Of a stretch of DNA of 64,000 bases, positions 24,000-35,489 are shown one piece after another. A program made the translations under genes and the position numbers. Below the pieces are notes generated by a model. The model was not told the DNA's origin. It was given only the letters and a program-made list of their open reading frames with translations, and made no database searches. Positions within the stretch are counted from its first letter, which is position 1. The number at the start of each line of letters is the position of its first letter. Source of the DNA: Gibbula magus (lineage: Eukaryota > Mollusca > Gastropoda > Trochida > Trochidae); contig OW388290.1 of the NCBI GenBank assembly GCA_936450465.1, forward strand, positions 25,657,457-25,721,456. Reading direction: 5' to 3'.

Positions 24000-26035
24000 G
24001 ATATATTCTGATTGTCATTGTTTTGAAACATGAATATTCATATCAAATTCTGTTTCCTTCCTGCCTACATTTACAATATACTGTTTTCACCATTCTCTGT
24101 AACTGTTAAACATGTCTTGTTTTGCCTGAAAAAAAAACGTAGGAGAGATTTGATTTGCTTAAATATTGCAGATATTAATTTCCCAATTGGACCTTATTCA
24201 GGTTTAGTTTTTGTTGGTAATTAAATTATCTTCCCAGGGTTTAACGAAACTTTTTAAATGCTAAATCGATGTCAAAATTGAAAACAGGGAACGATAGTTG
24301 TAAAATGCCACCAAATGTTAAATGTGCAAGTATCTTTGTAATGTCGCAAAGTCATTCAACTTCGGTTTGTTATAGAATCACCGGGTCTGTAGATTGTATT
24401 CTCCCTAAGGGTTTGCATTTTCTACAAAAGCTCTGAGTAGTTATTTACATGTAAGTGTGATATGTATCATGTGAATGGAATACAGTAACTGGTATATATC
24501 GCTCCACATGTCCGTCTCTCTGTACATGTGTCCGTCCGTCCGAAATCGTTTCCAGAGCATTTTGAGTAGGGACCTGTAATCTTCAAATTGAGTATCGAAG
24601 TGACCTATTAAGTGCCATTGTGCTTCTATCGGGGTTTCAACTCCAAGGATAATTAAATATTGAATATTTCACAAAATACATGTATGGTCCAATTTTCAGA
24701 CTGTTGTGTCGTTTCAGGAGCATAAATCAACAACTATATGACCCATTTGGTGTGGAAGTAACCTATATTAAGCTGTTGTGCCTTAATCTTGTACTCTAAA
24801 GATCAACTTATTTGGAAATATTTCAACTTAAATGTTTTTTGTTATTCTTTAACATGATTGACCAGTTTATGTTTTCCAATTTACTAATACTATAGTCTAG
24901 ATCTACAGTGACCCAGTCTTATATTTTGCATCAAGTGACATTAAATGTAAGAACTGCTGTGAAATGATTTGTATCAATTGGGAACATGATTTATAGGATG
25001 ATGAAATATTATTTGAACGTTCCTTTCCTTTTCGTAACTATGAATATTCCCTCAGATCTTACATGTTCATGCCATTTTGTTTTTAATTTTGTATTTAAAT
25101 AAATAAAGAGGTATCACGAACTTGATTGTCAATTCCACCGGTACTTGTGGTTCAAGTGACCTGTATGCGTTAAGAAATGTACAGAATTCATAAACAGCTT
25201 ATTATCTGAATAATAACACTCACTCTACTCTCAAGAATATCCATCTATACTAACATTTTCAGTCTCAGTTTCATAATATTGCATCCAAGATGGGCTTTAA
25301 AAAATGCGAGTATCTGAGCCTTCTTATCACCAATACAATGAAGGTTTTTCTTTGTTGATGAGTGAATCAATTTTCATGCCTAAGGCTTAACATCAATACC
25401 ATACACTCAACCGCTTAAGAAACGTCACCACATTTTCAACACTGTAAAAAAGGAAGAATACGATTTCGAATGCTTTTTATACGCCCATGGCTTGAAAAGC
25501 GGTTCTGCCATTTCATACATCAGGAACTAGTACCTCTATTGTTGAAATCCATTTTACGAAAGGTTTTTGTTTAAATGTTGATAAATTGATAAATAAAACA
25601 TGATGTCGACATAAATAACCTTCTTGTGCTTACATTTATTGACACGTTTTTACTGTAGGACGTCGTTAAACACGCCAAAAAAGTAAATGTTTTAGTCTCC
25701 AATCTCGTCTAGTTAAGGTGATTAAAAAAAACAATTATTTTTAAAAACTTTCTTATAAAGTTCAGAAATATATGCAGATAAAGTTTTGAATATTCAAATC
25801 TAGTTACGTTGATATGATGTATCTCTGTTTCAGTTGCGTTTATCACTGGTGGATAAAATTAGCTTGTATCTTCTTTTGTGGTTGAGTGTAGGAACAACTA
25901 TCCAATCCGTTATACAACTTTAAAACTAGGATAGGCTACTGTCACGTACATCTTGAGTTTAATTATTGATGTACAAAAAGAAAAAGGCCCTAATTCATAT
26001 TGAGTCCCGATGACAAATTTGTAACAAAAGTAGGT
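24000..26035. other. Mostly featureless, AT-rich
   Basis: No coding exon recognised. Around 24510-24780 there is a TCCGTCCGTCCG stretch followed by TTCCAGAGCATTTTGAGTAG, which looks like a dispersed repeat, but I found no second copy or end in the window. Confidence 0.4.
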
Positions 26036-27060
26036 AATGTCAATGGAAGTGATCGACATTGCTATTACTGGATTCGTTGATGCTATTTTGTTCCTAACAT
26101 CGTCAGAATAAATACTGCTGAGAAGACAGTAAGTTGATGCAACGTCAAATGCTATCCAACTTCTTTCATCACTTATAACAGTTAGCCCCTGTGTAATGTA
26201 ATATTATATTGTTTTTGATGAACAGTATCTAGAATTAGTGCTGGCACAGGCATGTAACAGCAGCTGAGAGTCCCTAATGAAGGACCTGATATTGTTTAGG
26301 GGATCTTTTTGAAGATAATCCCCAGTTTCAGAGCAACCACTTTACCGTGTTCCATGTGGCCTCAGTAGGTGGTATTGTCTTATTAAGAAGACCACATCAT
26401 ATCAAAAGTTGACCTGCCATCCGCTGCACATCATTCCGTCTGATAACAACTTCTATAACTTACGATACTATTAGTAGAGGCTATCATGAATGATAAACAT
26501 ACCATTACAAAAGTGTAAGGTTGACACATCATAATATCTCAATGTACAGATGTCTTGTTATAGAAGATGAAACATAGAACTTAGCAGATATCCAGCCGAA
26601 GACTTAAAAGGTATGTATTAAATGTTTATGCAATGGCTTTAACACTATTAATGACCCTACTATTTCGATGACTCATGAACATACATTGACTTCAATTAGA
26701 TCTATTAATTTAGATATGTGAACCATCAAGTTTGCTAACATGTTTGTCACTATGTACTCTATCGCTAGCTGACATCTGTTCAAACTTAAGAACTGTGAAA
26801 AGGAAAAGTGATTTACGAGCTTTCTACAAATAAAATAAGTGAGCATTTTTGTAAGTGAAACCAAACGTGATCCCTTTAATGCTGAAAACGGAAAAAAACA
26901 ATCCAATTTAAATTTACTTTTTGCTAACGTTATTTGTATTCTTAGTTTAAGAAGTGTGTTTCTAGTATTACCTGAATTATCCCGTGAGCAATACCTCTCT
27001 CCATTATAGGTAACATTCAAATTATATTATACATAACTAAAACGAATATTTAGTTTAAGA
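26036..27060. repeat. Duplicated block E, copy 1
   Basis: Colinear with 33640-34420: shared stretches include GTTCCATGTGGCCTCA, TCTTATTAAGAAGACCACAT and GGATCTTTTTGAAGAT. It lies downstream of large copy 2, as block E copy 2 lies downstream of copy 4, so both may belong to one larger ancestral unit. No clear conserved reading frame. Confidence 0.75.
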
Positions 27061-27129
27061 AGCATATTGTACTAATGACTAACATGCAAACAACCTACTA
27101 ATGGTTCTATAGATAGACCTGTTATTGAC

Positions 27130-27300
27130 ATTGGAGTCTTGAAGCAGTGACTTATGATCCTGGAAACAATCTATTTTGATCCTTAAAGCAAAGATTGTTT
27201 TTGTTTTATCTTGGAAGCACTTTTGATCCTGGATGCAGTGACTTTGGATCCTGGAAGTACTCTGAATCCTGGAAGCAAGGACTGTTGATGCAGAAAGGTA
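27130..27300. repeat. Degenerate minisatellite
   Basis: Five to seven imperfect units built on GATCCTGGAAGCA, about 20-27 bases each, for example at 27156, 27228, 27247 and 27267. No link to a flanking gene is visible. Confidence 0.7.
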
Positions 27301-27479
27301 TGGTGTTTGAGATTGTAGGCATAATCGATTGGTCAGTGTCGAGAACGATGAGAGCCAAAGTGGACACAATAAGACCAGATCACATGAAATGAAGTCTCGG
27401 GAGATGAACCAAATGGAAACTCTGGAATATGTCTCCTCCAAAATGCAGAAAATGTGTTTCCGTTTAACGTGGCTCATTG

Positions 27480-28489
27480 CTCACTGTATTCTAACACACT
27501 AAGGACTCGTACAAAGATACTGGGATTTCAAATAATGGGCAGTACTACTTTGACTAATTGGTGGACACCATGTTCAAAGAACGACAGTTCACATTTCGTT
27601 ATATCTACCCACAGAGTTTAGATGTAATATCAAGGTCTCGTTATACCATACAGGATTTGTTAAGAGTATGTAAAGAATGGTAAAATTATCTTCAAACCGA
27701 CAAATAAACCGATATAACAGATACTCATGTATTATAATAATGTTTCAAAATTGTCAAAATGAAATGAAACAATTTCTCCAAATAAATATTTGCAGTAGTG
27801 ATTGATAAATGTTAATAGGATTCAGATTATTAAAAAGTTGAATATTTGAAATACATTCTCAAATAAAAATATATTCAATCATATCTATGGTACATGTATG
27901 TCAATAAAAGGCGTCATTTGTATTCGTTAATGACGCTACATGGCCGATCTAAACTTTTGGCAGATACCTTTTTTTATATTGAATCACGAAAAACAAATTG
28001 ACATGGCATTTGCTGTTACTTCAAATGATCAATATTAGCAACATTAATCTATCAAAAAATCAAACGTGACAGATTGAATGTGAAGTTCTTGCAGATATAG
28101 CCATTGAAATCAATACAAAAAGTGCATTATCATGTTAATGTCAACATTATTCTGTTAATGTCAATCGTTTATGCTGAACTCAAAACGATGAAATGGCAAG
28201 ATCATATTTTCCAAATGTTTATATCGAATATCATTCTCATTCTCATTATAAACGATCGGACCTTTCATTCATCTCAGATTTCACCTTCAACAGTAAAGTC
28301 CTAACCATGTGGCTCTGTAGCTATCCAGACTTTTGGAAAATGTATTCTATTAACAGAATTTAGCTGTTTATGACCTTTTTAGAGAAGAATTGTAGGTATG
28401 TTTGTTATTTCCAGGCTTAAGAAGTTTCTACTCATGGTCTTCAATGGCCATAGAATATCTTCACAAAATATCCTCTTTCTACATATTTA

Positions 28490-28531
<42 letters not shown>

Positions 28532-30689
28532 AGGAATACGAATGTTTAAGGAGTGCCCATTTCCGACTTTATTCAGAATTACAGGGCCATTCCATTTAAC
28601 ATGTGCTGACCCTTTGACCAAAAACCCAGTAGACAAAATATTGTCTGTCAAGAGATTTAACGTTTTTAAATGATGGACAATATGGTCACAATATCAACAA
28701 CTTAAAATCCATTTCTACCAAATAGACTACACACATGGTTCTATTGCGTGAGAAAAGGCGAAAATTGGTGTTTAGCGCGTTACCTCTTTGGTCCCTAATG
28801 GTGGACATATATAATCCCCATTGTGCACACGATTTCAATTTTTAAGTCTTTTACTTCAGAAAAGAATGTGAAAATGGGTTTTTACGACGCTGCCTCTGTC
28901 TTTCAGAGAGAGGTAATATGAACACAAATAGGGACCTCATTGTCACCGATTATGCAATTTGATAAGTTCATCTGCCAAAATTGTAGCTCGGTATAGTCAG
29001 GTGTTCTGCAGAAGAAGTAAAAAATGCAAATCTGACATTGACTTACTGTAAACCAATGGTACATTACAGGCCTTAAGATACTGAATAACATGCCAACATT
29101 GCATGGATAACATGACTCTCCTTTATATATACCGTTCGTCTTTCGATATTCGATATCTATCAATATCGATTCCGATTATTCCGATGATTCGATTGATGGC
29201 ACATTGTGCAAAAAGATTAAATAATAAATCTTCTAATACTGAATGAACACACCGTTGCATATGCCACAATAAAATGGTAGATTCATCAATAATATGAATG
29301 AATTAATAGTTTGGTCATAAACCAGTATTTAGCTGCAAGAAACAGGGAAAAGGGCATGGTAACCTACGTCTTTACTTAGACATTGCATGTGGAGGCATAT
29401 TTATCGAGGGAACGTTATTGACTATTCTGAACAACAAAATCAATCAGTAAGTGAAGTGAGCAGGGAAATAGAACGTTTAGTAACTATCCCAATGTTTGAC
29501 CACAGAACCATTTACTCTATATATCTATGTAATTACGAATGTGTATTGGGCTGCACTATTATGAAAACGCATGAATCTGTAGCCGGCGCTGAGCAGAACA
29601 CTCAAAATATAGTTATTTATACAAAATGATTGGCTATTTAACAAAATGCCATCATTACCTTCAATAAGGAAAGGATATAAAACATTGGAGATATATGAAG
29701 GTTTCCTCATAATATTCTATCTCGGTTAGATGCATGCCAAAATGTCACGTGTGTTTCACTCAACTTGCATAATAATTACAAATATTTACTTTGTGTCTGT
29801 TGTAGATAAGTGTCAAAAAGTGTTGAGAGTTTAAACAAGGTTAATGTTTCAGTGGCTGTTTAGGTACGTTGATGAGAAAGTGAGGGCTGACGATCGGTGT
29901 CTGACTCTGTGAGGGTGGCGTTGATTCTCGTACAAGTACAGAAAGTACTGATGTACTGACAGTGTGATCTTGAGCATAATAATGTTAAACTAAATGGTAT
30001 GCTGTAAATTGACTATTCCGTCATTTGCTAGATTGATCATATGATAGAGTCAGTATAGTCAAAATGAGACAATATGTTCCTTTAATGTCTGTCTTGATTA
30101 ACTGCAGCATATGAGAATATCCCGTCAACAAACAAAGAGTTAATCACATTTGACCAAAGACAACGACTCTGGTTCCTCTCAACGTTATGAACTTGCGATC
30201 AATAAAAGTGTAACAGTATCCAGTTCACAAAAAGGATGGATGTGATTATCGGCAAACATTGCCTATACATTTACTCTCTTCTGATGCTATGCAATTAACA
30301 TACGGAAGATATGTCTGCCACGACAGCAATACATGTCTGGGACTTTGTGCTGAGCTGGAATAAGTGGTATCGGTAAACCATAGTGTCATGGTCTGGAACA
30401 GATGGTATTGTCTGAAATTCGTTATTAGATACAGAATTCGAAATCAGGACTGCGCCAACATAAAAGCAAAATAGATGTGCGTATGGGATGGCATAATTTT
30501 TTTATCAACAAATGTATCCCGGCTTAACTATATATTTTGAAAGATGTAACACAGGAATTAAAATGAAGTTATAGATCTAAAGAACTTGTGTAATAGCAAG
30601 ACTATTGTTCCTCTTTATGACCGTATATAATCAATTATGATTTATCATTGATCAAATATAAAAATATATAACAGTTTGTCCTTCTTGTC
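27480..30689. other. No gene seen
   Basis: AT-rich, with a (TA)n tract at 28494-28529 and a run of GATATCGAT-type palindromic words at about 29136-29200. No recognisable exon or transposon end. Confidence 0.4.
28494..28529. repeat. (TA)n microsatellite
   Basis: Uninterrupted TA dinucleotides over about 36 bases. Confidence 0.95.
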
Positions 30690-31880
30690 CAAAAATAAGG
30701 TATTCACCACTGTTTGTTCGTTAACATTTTGAAATTTATCTTGTTACATAGTGTATTAAACTAAATGTTCTCCTTGCACCAGGTTCCTCCTAGGAAGGTT
30801 AAACATTAACCTTTATCAAATAAAGCAACTATAATCTTTTAAAGTAAAATGGAATATTTTGTAAAGCATGTTCAGTGCCCTTGTAATTCTCAAAAATGAC
30901 TTAACAAATTGAAATAATCTAATGGTTTTATCAGTTGAACCTTTCAAACAAAGCTTTCAATCAAGAAATAAGCAAGGCAATAGTGTAAAAAATCAATTTC
31001 CATGTATAGAAAAATAAACAATACTTATTTCAATAAGAGCTTATTTAATATCCAGTCATCTAGAATGTCTAAAATAAATTTGAGTACGTCTTTTTGTCTA
31101 TCAAATATTATTTACTGGAATATCAATGCATCCGTTTGAAGCCACTCATTATATTATAAGCTGAGATATTTAGGTTGCATTACCATAGTTCAACTGGTTG
31201 TATGTCATACTTGTAGATGTTATGTTGACATTACGTTTCACGCATCATTTACATGTTTATGTCAACATAGAATGAACAAATAGCCTGAACTAAAATGCAT
31301 CCCTTGAATCATATGTTTCCTATACCAAAACAAAACATTGATTTATATGTTAACAAATTACAGATGAAAAGGAATAATTATAATTATGTTATATGAATGC
31401 AAAATCATAATAAGGAAACATAGTTATACGCATGGTATTCGTAATACGGACATATTGAATGATCGATCTTTAGAGCATTATTTACTTACAAAATACTTAA
31501 CAACTGTATGCAGAGTTTATCATCATTACATCCAATGATGGTGTACGTGAAGAAGAAGGCTGACCCTAGCTGAATATTAGCAGAGGCAAACAATCTGTAT
31601 TTTTAAAAACAAATACAGTACAGGACGTTAACAAAAGAGCTGATATGCATCTCGCAGTCAATGCATTACAAACAGTAATTGTCATGAAACAGCTTCATGT
31701 ATAGATATGTACTGTCAGAGTCTCATAATGTTTACAATCGATTACAAACATTAAACATTTCGCAAGGGTATTTGTAAAATATATGTATAATGATATGATG
31801 TATTATAAATTGACTTGTTTCTTTTGGATTATGATTTATAGTATAATGAAGCTTTAATTATATAAATAGACATACCATCA
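30690..31880. repeat. Large duplicated segment, copy 4 (partial)
   Basis: Colinear with 13540-14260 of copy 1, for example TATCAAATATTATTTACT, CTTGTAGATGTTATGTTGACAT and AATTATAATTATGTTATAT-like words. It then matches 15690-15850, including ATGATTTATAGTATAATGAAGC. It lacks the LINE insertion of copy 1, and its right end runs into a (TA)n tract and a Penelope-like element. Confidence 0.75.
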
Positions 31881-31881
31881 T

Positions 31882-31883
<2 letters not shown>

Positions 31884-31964
<81 letters not shown>
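31884..31964. repeat. (TA)n microsatellite
   Basis: About 80 bases of uninterrupted TA dinucleotides at the junction between copy 4 and the Penelope-like element. Confidence 0.95.
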
Positions 31965-31969
<5 letters not shown>

Positions 31970-31986
31970 TAAAACAAGTAAACTTC

Positions 31987-32020
31987 CGACCGGTTTCACA
32001 CTTTTCAGTGATCATCATTG
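31987..32020 (-). ncRNA. Hammerhead-like motif in the 3' arm
   Basis: The minus strand of the arm reads TGATGA, then a short stem CACT-GAAA-AGTG, then GAAAC and CCGGTC. This is the layout of the UGAUGA / stem II / GAAA core of hammerhead ribozymes known in Penelope-like terminal arms. The base before TGATGA is A, where an active hammerhead needs C, and the right arm (32956-32988) has the same change, so it is probably inactive or a variant. Confidence 0.4.
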
Positions 32021-32185
32021 GATCTTTATGACGTTGTCTTTCTATGACGTCATATGGCGTCATATGTTTACATTCATCACATACATATAATAAGCAGTTT
32101 GGAAACAGTTAAATCTTCAGTATTTCGAGATATTTATGCTGTTTAATCGTGGTTTAAAGACTGTGATGAAATAGTTTTCTTTGAT

Positions 32186-32800
32186 TTATCTCTTTTCATC
32201 GCTGTCTGACATGACTTTGTAAAAAGGGAATATTTTAAAATTAGGAGTTTGATAACATATATTAAGTTTGGTGACGCGCATGTCATGCTCTCCCGTACCT
32301 GGAATAAATGGCCACTTTTGAAAGTATATTCTGTTCCTTGTAATAAATACGGGCAAGTACCACAATTCGTTCCTATCTACTAATTGATTTGTCATCCTGG
32401 CTTGACTGATCAAATTTAGCCCTAGTCAATATTTGTTGTAAACTCCGGCTCTGCCTTTTACTTTTGATAAGGTATACATGTGAAAGTTTATCTTTTAAGG
32501 TATCACACTTTTGTAAGGGTTGGAGCGTTTCTTTTAGTTTGGAGAATATTTCAGGATTTCTAGGGTTAAACGTTGATACAAATGGTAGTACTTTTTCGTG
32601 TAGTTGTTCTTTTATTTTCATTTCAGATCATTTCTGTTTTGCTGCCTAGCTTTGCAAAGGGCGTCATAAATGATTTGCCTCGGATAGTATCTCTGTAGTA
32701 ATATATATTTTAGTTCATCTAGTCTTTATTCTATGCGATCTGAATTTGAAACTATCATGCGTATTCTTCTAGCTAATGAATATGGGACACTCTTATTTTG
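32186..32800 (-). pseudogene. Penelope-like reverse transcriptase, C-terminal part
   Basis: The minus strand from about 32780 reads NSLARRIRMIVSNSDRI, a stop, RLDELKYILLQ and YPRQIIYDALCKA, then (after an upstream stop and frame change near 32620) LPFVSTFNPRNPEIFSKL, LKDKLSHVYLIKSKRQSRSL and QQILTRAKFD, and finally a further frame ending near 32186. This is the thumb and connector region that follows the catalytic core in Penelope-like proteins (the LARRI, FVTTFNP and LKRLLTRA-type motifs). The catalytic YxDD block and a GIY-YIG endonuclease are not visible. Several stops and frameshifts make it a pseudogene. Confidence 0.75.
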
Positions 32801-32999
32801 TATGTTTTGGTAGACAGGAGTTAAAATAACTGTTTCAAAACTGCTTATTATATTTATGTGTTGAATGTACACATATGACGTCACAGATTACGCATTGTTT
32901 GACTTATGCGCCCTTTTTTCTGTGACGTCATAGAAAGATAACGTCATAAAGATCCCATGATGATCACTGGATAATGTGAAACCGGTCGGGAATCTAAAA

Positions 33000-33639
33000 C
33001 ATTTTCAGCCTTTGTTTTTTATGTACTTTATTACTTTATTTTACTTTAAATAGATGTTTAGGTTAAATGTCATTATGGCCAAAAACCGTATTGACAAAAT
33101 AATTACAAAACCACTGCAAAACTGTTCTTAGAGTCTGATGTGTGAAGTTGCGGGTCCCATCTCTTTTAAAACCTTCCAAATCAATAATCTGTCTGTTTGT
33201 TTGTGTTTTACACTGTTGAAACTGTGATGACGTTTTTTTGTGGTTTATTGTATGTCCTAAATAATATGTTATATATATTTTCATCCAAGTTGAGATTTAA
33301 ATTCAAGGAACAGATATATTGTATGTAAGGAGCATCATATGGCGGAGCACCCTCTCGCTTGAAGAGAATGGAGAAATGTGACAGCTTTCTTATCACCTTG
33401 AACCTTGAAGGTTTTGCTTTTTCGCTCTTTGGTATTTCAGAATTACAATAATGCTTAATGTTTAACATCCATAACATATTATCAACTACCCAATTCGTTC
33501 TATAACTACCATAGGTAGGGAACAGGAAGGTTTTCTGAATAGGTTGTTGTTTAGTACCACTTCAAGGCTGATTATTAATTTGTAAACTCATGAACATAAC
33601 CTTTTTAATAAAAATCTCTAATTGACAATACTGTTGTCA
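33000..33639. other. No gene identified
   Basis: The minus strand has an 89-codon open stretch (33208-33477) with a Lys-rich start and SLNLNLNLDENIYNILF near the end. I do not recognise it. It lies directly beyond the Penelope-like arm and may be an older insertion. Confidence 0.3.
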
Positions 33640-34420
33640 CAACAATAACCAACGATCAATCAAAGGAAGTAATTGAAATTGCAGCTCTGTTCCTCTCTGC
33701 TTGGATGTACAATGTATCACTTGTGACAAGCAATAAGGTACAAATAATATCATTCCGTTCCTCAGAATAAATCCTCTTTGTTTATTAGCGCTGTCAAAGG
33801 CAGCAGCTGGGAGTCCGTCTACACGGGCGTGATATTGTTAAGTGGATCTTTTTGAAGATGGTCATCAGTCTGTGCGACACCTCATTAGCGTGTTCCATGT
33901 GGCCTCAATGGGTGATATCATCTTATTAAGAAGACCACATTATATCAAATGTGGTTCTACCATCAGCTGTGCAACCTTCTGTCGCATAAAACCTCACATA
34001 GCTTACATCACTATTTTAAAACACTATCGTAATAATAAACATACAATGACCTTTCAGCAGTTATTCAGCTCATGCAAACTGTGTGCAAAGTGTATATTTA
34101 AAACCAATTGCATTATGATTTATTGATTAAATTCTATTTGTGATTCTCAATGTTCGATGGCTCATCAAAGTACAAACGTTGAATGACTTTGTAATTACAG
34201 TAAGTCACTGTTTTTGGTTTTAATACTATTAATGCTGCAGTTATTACATGCAGTATTAAACCCTGCTAACTTGTTTGTGACGTTGTTTTATGTACTTTTT
34301 GCTAACCTACATGTCTTCAAAGCTTACAACTGTGAGCTTTCTTTAAACAGTGAATATTTTAAAAGTAATACATTTAATGATGAAAAGAGGCAAATTCATG
34401 AAACACATCAATAAAAAAAA
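33640..34420. repeat. Duplicated block E, copy 2
   Basis: Partner of 26036-27060; shared words include GTTCCATGTGGCCTCA and TCTTATTAAGAAGACCACAT. Alignment continues through the AAACATAC and GCTAAC regions to about 34420. Confidence 0.75.
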
Positions 34421-35141
34421 AACTTTGGCTAGAATCATAAATATTCGTCATTGAACAAGTCTGTATTAATCAAAGCGTGTTAAGTTAAGTCAGCTCAATG
34501 GTCTGTGATAAAGTCAAATAACTCATAAGAATATTGATAAGATGACTTGTCAACATATCTGATAGTCAGCATGTTCATCTGACGTGACTCTCGACTACTG
34601 GCTTGCATTTAAACCAATAATCACTTCTAGTCTCATATACGTTACTAAGTGTAATGCAAGCTGACTGTGGGCAACATTCTTGGCCCTGGTGGCAATCTCG
34701 GATTGAGGTCTAGTGAATGTTTACTCAATGAAGAAACACACAGCTTGATCAGTCATCATGGATTTCAGGAGTCACCTATATGTTCTCACAGGATTTTTGT
34801 TCTGAAGTAAAAAAAACTATGTTTATTGACTGCAGATACTTAGATGTATTATGCATATATGCATTTCTATTCTCCCAGTACAATTAGAAACACTGTGTTA
34901 TTTTTATTCCAATGTGAACTACTCTCAAACAACAATTTGCGTTCTTTCTGTAGATGTTACGATGTTATGAAAATATTCTCATTTATTTCCATATGTTGAT
35001 AAATTGCTATCTCACCGTCACCATTGATGAATATTGAACACAGGGTACCTTACTTGTATGCCAGAACCTTTAGTGCAAATGTTGGTACAGCCGTTGGAAC
35101 TTGTACAAACACTTATGCTTACAATTTTGTTATACTACATG

Positions 35142-35489
35142 TTAAAGGGGCAGTAGCACGTTTTTTTTCGTTGAAATAAGTCGATGAAATGTATTTGAAA
35201 AATAATGTCACCAATAGTAAAACACCCTTCCCTCTTCAGAAAATCAAGTTAAAATATGAGTCTACATGGTTCCGTAAAGCCATTGGAATCTTGTTTGTTA
35301 TTCGAAATAATAAAATGTGTTCTCAATAAAATGGCCGCCATGTACGTTTTGCTTTATATGCAGCCCTGTTTTTACCACTACGGAAAATTGTTTTACCCTC
35401 TAAAGTGAATATAAATGACATAAACTATCATTATAAATTGGAAATGTGAAAAAATAAAATTTGCAAAAAACGTGCTACTGCGCCTTCAA
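35142..35489. mobile_element. TTAA-flanked MITE (family A), reverse orientation
   Basis: A 348-bp element starting TTAA-AGGGGCAGTAGCACG and ending CGTGCTACTGCGCCT followed by TCAA, a mutated TTAA. The interior matches 6009-6369 on the opposite strand, including AAATGGCCGCCATGTACG-like sequence and ATAAACTATCATTATAAATT. Non-coding. Confidence 0.85.

Larger units (their letters stand above)
15960..24000. repeat. Large duplicated segment, copy 2
   Basis: Starts with a truncated receptor exon (15963-16007) and runs colinear with copy 3: 17091-17700 with 46490-47060, 17870-18250 with 47290-47660, 18470-19070 with 47840-48560. Copy 3 then jumps to the equivalent of about 20310, so it lacks some 1.2 kb that copy 2 has. 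Copy 1 shares part of that stretch (5320-5460 with 19780-19960), so the loss is in copy 3. It ends near the single copy of the ATAGCCCGGAAATGAG block at 23822. Confidence 0.8.
31984..32992 (-). mobile_element. Truncated Penelope-like element with inverted terminal arms
   Basis: Two arms of about 69 bases, 31984-32052 and 32923-32992, are inverted repeats, including CGACCGGTTTCACA, CAGTGATCATCAT, GATCTTTATGACGTT and TCTTTCTATGACGTCA. Between them lies a minus-strand coding remnant of a Penelope-like reverse transcriptase. Inverted pseudo-LTR arms are a known arrangement in this class. The total is about 1 kb, so most of the element, including the core polymerase motifs, is missing. Confidence 0.75.

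Noticed and set aside
26230..26420. Block E read as a conserved exon (GHMEH and IFKKI in both copies)
   Set aside because: DNA similarity between the copies alone explains the shared residues, several frames are equally conserved, and stops occur in both copies.
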